NCBI RefSeq assembly: GCF_016055025.1
Contig: NZ_JAECVW010000001.1
Reading direction: 5' to 3' (one strand)
Source of the DNA: Thermoactinomyces intermedius
Lineage (GTDB): Bacteria; Bacillota; Bacilli; Thermoactinomycetales; Thermoactinomycetaceae
DNA: 64,000 nucleotides
Shown here in pieces: positions 6,546 to 13,459 of this stretch. Positions within the stretch are counted from its first letter, which is position 1. The number at the start of each line of letters is the position of its first letter. The notes beneath the pieces are model-generated. The model saw nothing but the letters and a program-made list of their open reading frames with translations. It was not told the DNA's origin and did no database searches. Made by a program: the position numbers and the translations under genes.

Positions 6546-9008
6546 ATGAAGGAGTACTCTCCAAGGGAAATTGAAGCCAAATGGCAAGAACATTGGAGAA
6601 AAACCAATCTTTATCAAACGGATGAGAGTGCAAACAAACCGAAATATTATGTGCTGGAACAGTTCCCTTATCCTTCGGGGGAAGGGTTGCACATGGGACA
6701 CACGCGGGTTTATTCGATCGGCGATGTGGTGGCCCGGTTCCGGCGAATGAACGGCTACAACGTGTTGCACCCGATGGGGGCGGATGCCTTCGGACTGCCG
6801 GCCGAAAACGCAGCCATCCAGCGTGGCGTGAATCCGCGGGAATGGACACTGAACAACATGGAACGCATTCGCCGCGAACAATCGCTTTTGGGTGCTTCCT
6901 ACGATTGGGATCGTTATGTGGGAACTTGTTTACCGGATTATTACAAGTTCAACCAATGGTTGTTTTTGCTTTTCTATGAACGTGGACTGGCTTACCGGAA
7001 AAAAGCGATGGTCAACTGGTGCCCGTCCTGCGGCACGGTATTGGCCAATGAACAAGTGGAAGACGGCAAATGCTGGCGCTGTGATTCGGAAGTGACCAAA
7101 AAAGAGCTGGAGCAATGGTTTTTCAAGATTACCGATTATGCAGACCGTTTGCTCGAGGGACTGGACCGTTTGCCGAAATGGCCGGAACGGGTCAAAGCCA
7201 TGCAACGAAACTGGATCGGACGCAGTGAGGGAGCGCATGTCACGTTTACGGTGCCGGAGTTGTCCGATGAAAAAATCACGGTCTTCACCACCCGGCCGGA
7301 TACGTTGTACGGGGTCAGTTACTTGGTGTTGGCACCGGAGCATCCGCTGGTTCCCCGGTTGATCAAAGGAAAAGAAAACGAAGCCAAGATTCTTGAGTTT
7401 ATCAACCAAACCCAAAAACAATCCGAGATTGAACGGACCAGCAACGATGCCGAAAAAGTGGGCCATCCGACGGGAGCGTATGCGCAACATCCGTTGACGG
7501 GAGAGGCCATCCCGATCTGGGTGGGCAACTATGTGTTGATGGATTACGGAACGGGTGCCGTCATGGGGGTACCGGCTCATGATGAACGGGATTTCGCATT
7601 TGCGTCCAAATACCAATTGCCGGTGAAACCGGTCATCCGTCCGGAGAATGAGGAACTCAGCGAACCGTTGCGTGAAGCATACACCGGAGACGGCGTGTTG
7701 TTTTCCTCGGGCGAATTTGACGGCATGAAAAACCGGGAAGCGATCCATGCGATTGCGAAGTTCCTGGAAGAGCGGGGACAAGGAAAATGGACGGTGAATT
7801 ACCGGTTGCGGGATTGGTTGATCTCGCGGCAACGCTATTGGGGAACGCCCATCCCGGTGGTTTACTGCGATGATTGCCATATCGTGCCGGTTCCCAAGGA
7901 TCAATTGCCGGTTCTGTTGCCGGAAGATGTGGTTTTTGACGGGAAAAGCAATCCGCTTGCCACTTCGGAAAGTTTTGTGCACACCACTTGCCCGAAATGC
8001 GGAAAACCGGCCCGCCGAGAGACGGACACGATGGACACCTTTGTGGATTCTTCGTGGTATTTCTTGCGGTATGCCGATCCGCATAATGAAGAGATCCCGT
8101 TTGCAAAAGAAAAAGCGGACCGCTTTATGCCGGTCGATGAATATATCGGCGGCATCGAGCATGCGGTGTTGCATCTGCTTTATTCCCGGTTCTTTACCAA
8201 AGTGTTTTATGATGCCGGCATGGTTTCGGTCGATGAGCCGTTTGAAAGTTTGTTGACGCAAGGAATGGTGTTGAAAGACGGGTTTAAAATGTCCAAATCC
8301 AAAGGAAATGTGGTCAGTCCTTTGGAAATTGTGGAGAAATACGGTGCGGATACCGCCCGCCTCTTCATCCTGTTTGCGGCTCCCCCCGACCGTGATCTGG
8401 ATTGGAGTGAATCCGGTGTGGAAGGAGTTCACCGTTTCTTGAACCGGGTATGGCGTCTGGTCGTACAGAACGAAGAGCTGTTCAAGCAACCGGTCCCGTC
8501 TGGTGCGAAAGCGGATGGCAAAACCAAAGAGCTGCGCCGTCTTTTGCATCAAACCATCAAGAAAGTGACCATTGAGATCGGGGAAAGAAACCACTTCAAT
8601 ACCGCGGTGAGCGCGATTATGGAGCTGGTCAACGGATTGTACCAACATGCGGGTGAAACGGATCCTGCTTTGTACAAAGAAGCGTTGGAGACGCTCGTGG
8701 TCTTGCTCGCTCCGTTTGTGCCCCATATGTCGGAAGAATTATGGTCCGTGATGGGGAAAGAAGGAAGTGTCCATCAGACAGCGTGGCCGTCTTATGATGA
8801 ATCGGCGCTGGTCTTGGATGAAGTGGAATTGGCTGTTCAGATCAACGGGAAAGTGCGGGATAAAATCGTGGTGCCGACCCAGGCTTCCCGGGAAGAGATT
8901 GAAAAACAAGCGCTCGACAATGAACGGATCAAACATTGGACGGAAGGAAAAACAGTGCGCAAAGTGATCGTGGTGCCCGGAAAACTGGTGAATATTGTGG
9001 TGAAATAG
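6546..9008 (+). CDS. leuS: Leucyl-tRNA synthetase
   Basis: 820 residues, class I synthetase. HMGH (the HIGH motif) is at residues 49-52 and KMSKS at 581-585. Between them lie a zinc-ribbon-like CPSCGTVLANEQ, the CP1 editing domain (TTRPDTLYG; then the GTGAVMGVPAHDERD motif whose aspartate guards against misacylation) and the WYFLRYADP motif. The C-terminal anticodon-binding and small end domains are complete. Start ATG 6546 follows AGGT-rich sequence. Controlled by the T-box above and ended by a terminator at 9022. In B. subtilis leuS is elsewhere, so its place after rsfS is a difference. Confidence 0.98.
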   Translation: MKEYSPREIEAKWQEHWRKTNLYQTDESANKPKYYVLEQFPYPSGEGLHMGHTRVYSIGDVVARFRRMNGYNVLHPMGADAFGLPAENAAIQRGVNPREWTLNNMERIRREQSLLGASYDWDRYVGTCLPDYYKFNQWLFLLFYERGLAYRKKAMVNWCPSCGTVLANEQVEDGKCWRCDSEVTKKELEQWFFKITDYADRLLEGLDRLPKWPERVKAMQRNWIGRSEGAHVTFTVPELSDEKITVFTTRPDTLYGVSYLVLAPEHPLVPRLIKGKENEAKILEFINQTQKQSEIERTSNDAEKVGHPTGAYAQHPLTGEAIPIWVGNYVLMDYGTGAVMGVPAHDERDFAFASKYQLPVKPVIRPENEELSEPLREAYTGDGVLFSSGEFDGMKNREAIHAIAKFLEERGQGKWTVNYRLRDWLISRQRYWGTPIPVVYCDDCHIVPVPKDQLPVLLPEDVVFDGKSNPLATSESFVHTTCPKCGKPARRETDTMDTFVDSSWYFLRYADPHNEEIPFAKEKADRFMPVDEYIGGIEHAVLHLLYSRFFTKVFYDAGMVSVDEPFESLLTQGMVLKDGFKMSKSKGNVVSPLEIVEKYGADTARLFILFAAPPDRDLDWSESGVEGVHRFLNRVWRLVVQNEELFKQPVPSGAKADGKTKELRRLLHQTIKKVTIEIGERNHFNTAVSAIMELVNGLYQHAGETDPALYKEALETLVVLLAPFVPHMSEELWSVMGKEGSVHQTAWPSYDESALVLDEVELAVQINGKVRDKIVVPTQASREEIEKQALDNERIKHWTEGKTVRKVIVVPGKLVNIVVK

Positions 9009-9021
9009 TTGCAAACATAAA

Positions 9022-9055
9022 AACGGTCTGCCGGTTTTGGCGGGCCGTTTTTTCT
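9022..9055 (+). terminator. leuS terminator
   Basis: AACGGTCTGCC pairs with GGCGGGCCGTT, one G-T pair, followed by six T. Confidence 0.85.
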
Positions 9056-9139
9056 TTGCTTTGGAAGAAGGTTTTTTTGCGGGATCATGGAATAATTTGT
9101 AAAAACATGTCCTTGGCGAAAACGGAAAGGGGTAGGCCG

Positions 9140-9772
9140 ATGGTGCAATGGGAGTGGGATTTTACTTCCCGGGAAAAGAAATGGATGATCGTGTCGGGCG
9201 GTTTGGCATTGGCGCTGATCGTTTGCCTGGTTTGGATCTGGAAACAGGATGAAACCCCCAAAGAATCAGCGGCTCCGCTCACTCCTTATCAGCCTGCGGA
9301 AGCGGACGCATCCGATTCGCCAGACACGGCTGGAGAAAAAAATCCATGGATCATGATCGATGTGAAAGGAGCCGTCAAAAAGCCGGGCATTTACCGTCTG
9401 GATCCGGAGTCCAGAGTGCATGACGCCATATTGAAAGCAGGCGGTGCCCGATCCGATGCCGATTTGGATCAAGTCAACCTGGCCGGACGCTTGACCGACG
9501 GAAAAGTGGTTTACATTCCCAAAAAGGGGGAAACGCTGCAAGGAACGGCATGGATGAATCCGCCCGCAGACGGAACGGGTGGGAAAATTAACATCAATTC
9601 GGCGACGGCTGAAGAATTGCAACAATTAAACGGTGTGGGAGCCAAAAAAGCGCAAGCGATTGTGAGCTATCGTGAGGAAAACGGGCCCTTTCAAAGCATT
9701 GAAGAAATCTCCAACGTCCCTGGAATCGGGGAAAAAACGCTGGAGCAGTTCCGCGATCAGATCACTTTGTAG
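9140..9772 (+). CDS. comEA: Competence protein ComEA
   Basis: 210 residues. Short cytoplasmic start, one membrane anchor (about 17-35), a Pro/Ala-rich linker, an SLBB domain (IDVKGAVKKPGIYRL, about 72-130), then two helix-hairpin-helix motifs (NSATAEELQQLNGVGAKKA and NVPGIGEKTLEQF) that bind double-stranded DNA. ComEA receives DNA outside the membrane and passes it to ComEC. The ATG at 9140 is chosen because GGAAAGGGG precedes it by seven bases; a longer frame opens upstream inside the leuS terminator. comEB and comEC do not follow directly as in B. subtilis; metIC and dcd intervene. Confidence 0.92.
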   Translation: MVQWEWDFTSREKKWMIVSGGLALALIVCLVWIWKQDETPKESAAPLTPYQPAEADASDSPDTAGEKNPWIMIDVKGAVKKPGIYRLDPESRVHDAILKAGGARSDADLDQVNLAGRLTDGKVVYIPKKGETLQGTAWMNPPADGTGGKININSATAEELQQLNGVGAKKAQAIVSYREENGPFQSIEEISNVPGIGEKTLEQFRDQITL

Positions 9773-9776
9773 CTCC

Positions 9777-9806
9777 TTGACTTTTTATTTTGCCAATCGG
9801 TATAAT
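9777..9806 (+). promoter_or_regulatory. Sigma-A promoter of metIC
   Basis: TTGACT (9777-9782) and TATAAT (9801-9806) with an 18-base spacer; it overlaps the end of comEA closely. Confidence 0.8.
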
Positions 9807-9849
9807 GATCATATAACTTACGGCAACAACATTATATGGATCAGGAACG

Positions 9850-10036
9850 ATTCTCTTATCCAGAGTGGCGGAGGGACTGGCCCGATGAAGCCCGGCAACC
9901 TCGGTGCAACCGATGCACCGGATGGTGCCAATTCCTGCAGAAACCCCGGTTTCTGAAAGATAAGAGAAGAAGCTTGAATTTGCGTGCGATTGTGTTCAGC
10001 ATAAAAGCCTCTTCTCTTATGGGAAGAGGCTTTTTT
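9850..10036 (+). promoter_or_regulatory. SAM-I riboswitch (S-box) with terminator
   Basis: The aptamer shows the S-box signatures CAGAGTGGCGGAGGGACTGGCCC, GAAGCCCGGCAACC and the GGTGCCAATTCC turn, enclosed by P1 (TTCTCTTATC near 9851 with GATAAGAGAA near 9959). The terminator is AAAGCCTCTTC...GAAGAGGCTTTTTT at 10003-10036. CTTCTCTTAT at 10011-10020 repeats the 5' P1 strand, so the 3' P1 strand can pair with it instead: a visible antiterminator. High SAM should switch the operon off. Confidence 0.96.
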
Positions 10037-10067
10037 CATGATTGTTAACATCAAGGGAGGGGCAGCC

Positions 10068-11228
10068 ATGAGATTGGAAACCAGGTTGGCGCAGATCGGC
10101 AACAAAAAAGAAAAGACCACCGGCGCTGTCAGTTTTCCGGTCTATTTTTCGACCGCTTACGAGCATATCTCGGGAAAAAGTACTGGCTATGATTATTCGA
10201 GAACCGCCAATCCCACCCGTGAGGTGGTGGAAGCCAGCATCGCCGAATTGGAAGAAGGAGATGAAGGTTATGCCTGTAGTTCCGGTATGGCTGCGATTCA
10301 CACCGTGATGGGATTGTTTGAAAAAGGCGACCATTTCATTGTGTCGCTGGATTTGTACGGCGGAACGTACCGGTTGTTTGAACAAGTTTTGTCACAATAC
10401 GGATTGACGTTTTCTTATGTGGATTTGCGCAATCCGGAAGAAATCGAAGGAGCACTTCAGCCGAACACCAAAGGCCTTTTTATCGAATCCCCCACCAATC
10501 CGCTCATGCAGGTGGTTGATATCCGGTTGTTGTGCCGGTGGGCCCGGCAAAGAAATTTGTGTGTCATTGTGGACAATACGTTTATGACTCCTTTTTTCCA
10601 AAAGCCGCTGACGCTGGGAGCCGACATTGTGATTCACAGTGCCACGAAATACTTGGGCGGGCATAATGATGTGCTGGCCGGATTGATTGTGGCCAAAGGA
10701 GAAGAATGGACCGAGCGCCTGCGGTTTGTCCACAATTCCATCGGGGCAGTGTTGGGTCCTTTGGATGCCTGGCTGTTGATGCGGGGAATGAAAACATTGG
10801 CGCTTCGTATGCAAAAGCACCAGGAAAATGCGCAAAAGCTGGCCGGATTTTTGGCCGCACATCCCCAGGTGGACGAGGTTTTTCATCCGTCCTTGGATCC
10901 GGCCGGGCGAAAGATCTTGGATGAACAGGCGGAGGGATACGGGGGCATGATTTCATTCCATGTGAAAGACCCGGACCAAATCCCCTTTATCCTTAATCAT
11001 TTGAAGATTATTACTTTTGCGGAGAGTTTGGGAGGAGTGGAAAGCCTGATGACTTATCCGGTCACCCAAACGCATGCCGATATTCCCGAAGAGATGCGGA
11101 AGAAGGCAGGCGTGACCGACCGGCTGCTTCGTTTGTCGGTGGGGATCGAACATGTTGACGATTTGATGGATGATTTGGATCAAGCTTTCCGACAAGCCGC
11201 CATAAAGACGAAAAAAGAGAGGAGATAG
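10068..11228 (+). CDS. metI: Cystathionine gamma-synthase / O-acetylhomoserine thiolyase MetI
   Basis: 386 residues, PLP-dependent Cys/Met metabolism family. The lysine that binds PLP is in HSATKYLGGHNDVLAG; the phosphate-cup SSGMAAIHTV, the active-site YGGTYRLF and DNTFMTPFFQ are intact. It condenses an acylated homoserine with cysteine (or sulfide). The start ATG 10068 is chosen from AAGGGAGG eight bases upstream; a frame open from 10038 lies in the riboswitch terminator. metC follows without a gap, the same SAM-controlled metI-metC pair as in B. subtilis. It was named MetI rather than MetC from gene order and pairing; these two families are hard to separate by motif. Confidence 0.9.
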   Translation: MRLETRLAQIGNKKEKTTGAVSFPVYFSTAYEHISGKSTGYDYSRTANPTREVVEASIAELEEGDEGYACSSGMAAIHTVMGLFEKGDHFIVSLDLYGGTYRLFEQVLSQYGLTFSYVDLRNPEEIEGALQPNTKGLFIESPTNPLMQVVDIRLLCRWARQRNLCVIVDNTFMTPFFQKPLTLGADIVIHSATKYLGGHNDVLAGLIVAKGEEWTERLRFVHNSIGAVLGPLDAWLLMRGMKTLALRMQKHQENAQKLAGFLAAHPQVDEVFHPSLDPAGRKILDEQAEGYGGMISFHVKDPDQIPFILNHLKIITFAESLGGVESLMTYPVTQTHADIPEEMRKKAGVTDRLLRLSVGIEHVDDLMDDLDQAFRQAAIKTKKERR

Positions 11229-12392
11229 ATGATGAACTTTGAAACGCAACTGCTGCATAATGGAAATGAAGTCGACCCTGTCACCGGGGCAGTGGGGATC
11301 CCTCTTTATCAGTCATCCACCTTTCACCAAGATGTAGACCGGCCCGGAGAATTTGATTACACCCGTTCGGGAAATCCCACAAGAAAAGCGCTGGAGGACA
11401 CCATTGCCAACCTGGAAGGTGGGGAGCGGGGATTTGCCTTTTCCTCCGGAATGGCTGCCATCTCCACGGTGCTGTTGCTTTTTTCGCGCGGGGATCATCT
11501 GATTGTTTCCCGGGATGTTTACGGGGGAACGTTTCGGGTCCTGACACAAGTTTTCCGGCGGCTGGGCATTGAAACGACGTTTGTCGATACCACCCGGATC
11601 GGGGACATCGAACAAGCCATCCGGCCCCAAACCAAAGCGATCTATGTGGAAACCCCGTCCAATCCCCTGCTCAAGGTGAGCGATTTAAAAGAAATTATCC
11701 GGTTGGCAAAAAAACACCGATGTTTGACCATTGTGGACAACACCTTTTTAACGCCTTATTACCAACAGCCGCTGAAGTTGGGAGCCGATATCGTCATTCA
11801 CAGTGCGACGAAATTTATCAGCGGACACAGTGATGTGCTGGCCGGGCTGGTGGTGGCCAAAGACAAAGAGACGGCACAACGGCTGGAACTGTTGCAAAAT
11901 GCGTTTGGCGCCGTCTTGGGCGTCCATGATTCCTGGTTGGTGTTAAGGGGTTTGAAAACATTGAAAGTGCGGTTGGAACAATCCACGCAAAGCGCGGAAA
12001 AAATCGCGTTGTGGCTGAGTCAGCATCCGTTGGTGGAACAAGTTTATTATCCCGGCCTCCCGTCCAATGAATGGCATGATTTGCAATGCCGGCAGGCGAC
12101 CGGGCACGGAGCGGTTCTCTCTTTTGATGTGGGCAGTAAAGAAAAAGCCCGGCAAGTGTTGAAACGGGTCAGGTTGCCGGTGGTTGCCGTCAGCCTCGGA
12201 GCGGTTGAAAGCATTTTGTCCTATCCCGCGGCGATGTCCCATGCTTCCATGCCGCCGGAAGCAAGGCAAAAGCGCGGTATCACCGACGGTTTGTTGCGGC
12301 TTTCGGTCGGATTGGAAAATGTGGAGGACCTGATTGGCGATTTGGCCGCTGCCCTTCAAGAAGAAAAGGTTGTTTCTTTTTCTGGAAAATAA
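11229..12392 (+). CDS. metC: Cystathionine beta-lyase MetC
   Basis: 387 residues, paralogue of the upstream gene. It cleaves cystathionine to homocysteine, pyruvate and ammonia. PLP lysine in HSATKFISGHSDVLAG; YGGTFRVL and DNTFLTPYYQQ match the family. ATG 11229 or 11232 start directly after the metI stop; AGAGAGGAG fits 11232 slightly better. It shares the SAM riboswitch with metI. Only a weak hairpin follows. Confidence 0.9.
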   Translation: MMNFETQLLHNGNEVDPVTGAVGIPLYQSSTFHQDVDRPGEFDYTRSGNPTRKALEDTIANLEGGERGFAFSSGMAAISTVLLLFSRGDHLIVSRDVYGGTFRVLTQVFRRLGIETTFVDTTRIGDIEQAIRPQTKAIYVETPSNPLLKVSDLKEIIRLAKKHRCLTIVDNTFLTPYYQQPLKLGADIVIHSATKFISGHSDVLAGLVVAKDKETAQRLELLQNAFGAVLGVHDSWLVLRGLKTLKVRLEQSTQSAEKIALWLSQHPLVEQVYYPGLPSNEWHDLQCRQATGHGAVLSFDVGSKEKARQVLKRVRLPVVAVSLGAVESILSYPAAMSHASMPPEARQKRGITDGLLRLSVGLENVEDLIGDLAAALQEEKVVSFSGK

Positions 12393-12480
12393 TTCGTCTT
12401 TTTCGGGAGGCGTTTTTCTTTCAGCCATCATCATGTAAAATGAGAAAGGAAAATTGATGTTAGAAGGGGTACGTAAAACG

Positions 12481-13038
12481 ATGGCGATCAAATCTGACAA
12501 ATGGATTCGGAAAATGGCAGAGCAATACAAAATGATTGAACCATTTATTGACCGGAATGTCGGGAAAGGAGAAGCGGTCAGTTACGGATTGAGCAGTTAC
12601 GGGTATGACCTCCGGGTCGCTGATGAATATAAAATTTTTCACAACGCTTTAAACCCGGTGATTGATCCCAAAGCAATCGATTCAGATTCTTTTCTGGATT
12701 ATAAAGGGGATGTTTGCATTATTCCGCCCAATTCATTTGCCTTGGCCCGGTCCGTGGAATATTTCCGCATTCCGGAAAACGTGCTCGCGATTTGCGTGGG
12801 AAAATCGACTTATGCCCGTTGCGGGATCATCACCAATGTGACCCCGCTCGAACCGGGATGGGAAGGATATGTGACCTTGGAGATTTCCAACACCACGCCG
12901 CTGCCGGCCAAAATTTACTCCAATGAGGGGCTTTGCCAGATTCTTTTCTTGGAAAGTGATGAGGACTGCGAAGTTTCCTACCGGACGAAAAAAGGAAAAT
13001 ATCAGTTCCAATCCGGCATTACACTGCCGAAAGTATAA
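12481..13038 (+). CDS. dcd: dCTP deaminase
   Basis: 185 residues, normal for Dcd/DUT-fold deaminases that turn dCTP to dUTP. The SYGLSSYGYDLRV start of the domain, CIIPPNSFALARS, CVGKSTYARCGI (with the Ser-Arg active-site pair) and TPLEPGWEGYVTLEISNTT are clear. ATG 12481 gives the typical MAIKSDKWIR start; ATG 12457 in the same frame has an equally good ribosome site. It stands in the interval where comEB (dCMP deaminase) is found in B. subtilis, so it may fill the same dUMP-supply role; that is inference. Confidence 0.93.
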   Translation: MAIKSDKWIRKMAEQYKMIEPFIDRNVGKGEAVSYGLSSYGYDLRVADEYKIFHNALNPVIDPKAIDSDSFLDYKGDVCIIPPNSFALARSVEYFRIPENVLAICVGKSTYARCGIITNVTPLEPGWEGYVTLEISNTTPLPAKIYSNEGLCQILFLESDEDCEVSYRTKKGKYQFQSGITLPKV

Positions 13039-13049
13039 TCTTGCAAAGG

Positions 13050-13077
13050 AAACGTGCGGGAAATCCGCACGTTTTTT
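13050..13077 (+). terminator. dcd terminator
   Basis: ACGTGCGG and CCGCACGT stem, GAAAT loop, then TTTTTT; 12 bases after the dcd stop. Confidence 0.85.
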
Positions 13078-13101
13078 GCTGAAGGAGGCGGAAGATCCAA
13101 C

Positions 13102-13401
13102 TTGAGCCGGAAAATTTACATCATGGTGGATCATGTGCATGACCATGACGACCTGCCCGTGAGAATCTGTTCCGAACTGGACGAAAACCGGTACGAAGTG
13201 CGGAAAGTGGAAGTGTTCCGGGACGGAAGCATCGGATATGCTTATGATGATATCGAGGCAGGTCCGACCGGATTGGGAAAGTTGCCGGTTCCGCCGCTGG
13301 AGGAGATCGCGCAAGACCCGTATGAAATCTTTTTTCCGAAGGAAATCACCCAAGAAGAGTTTGAACAAATTTGGAAGGAAACAGTGGGGGACGCACGGTG
13401 A
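13102..13401 (+). CDS. DUF6881 domain protein
   Basis: 99 residues of a single small domain. The pattern ICSELDENRYEVRKVEVFRDG, then GYAYDD, then PLEEIAQDP and EEFEQIW is that of DUF6881, a small family of unknown role known from many bacteria, sometimes near immunity or toxin genes. None is seen here. TTG at 13102 is the only start near AAGGAGG (13082-13088), though spacing is long at 13; frame and family argue for it. The gene lies alone between the dcd terminator and a hairpin that contains its own stop codon. Confidence 0.7.
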   Translation: MSRKIYIMVDHVHDHDDLPVRICSELDENRYEVRKVEVFRDGSIGYAYDDIEAGPTGLGKLPVPPLEEIAQDPYEIFFPKEITQEEFEQIWKETVGDAR

Positions 13402-13416
13402 ATCCGTGCGTTTTTT
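13392..13416 (+). terminator. Terminator over the DUF6881 stop codon
   Basis: ACGCACGG and CCGTGCGT stem, TGAAT loop, six T. The loop includes the TGA stop. comEC starts 44 bases later, so it needs read-through or its own promoter. Confidence 0.75.
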
Positions 13417-13459
13417 GGTGGAAGAACCGGCCAAAAGGGAATCGTCGGAAAATGTCGAA

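Noticed and set aside
6930..8726. 598-codon open frame antisense to leuS
   Set aside because: Shadow of leuS codons; low-complexity His/Arg/Phe-rich translation and no start signal.
12392..12420. Terminator after metC
   Set aside because: Only a four-base-pair stem (CGTC/GGCG) before a T-run; too weak to list.
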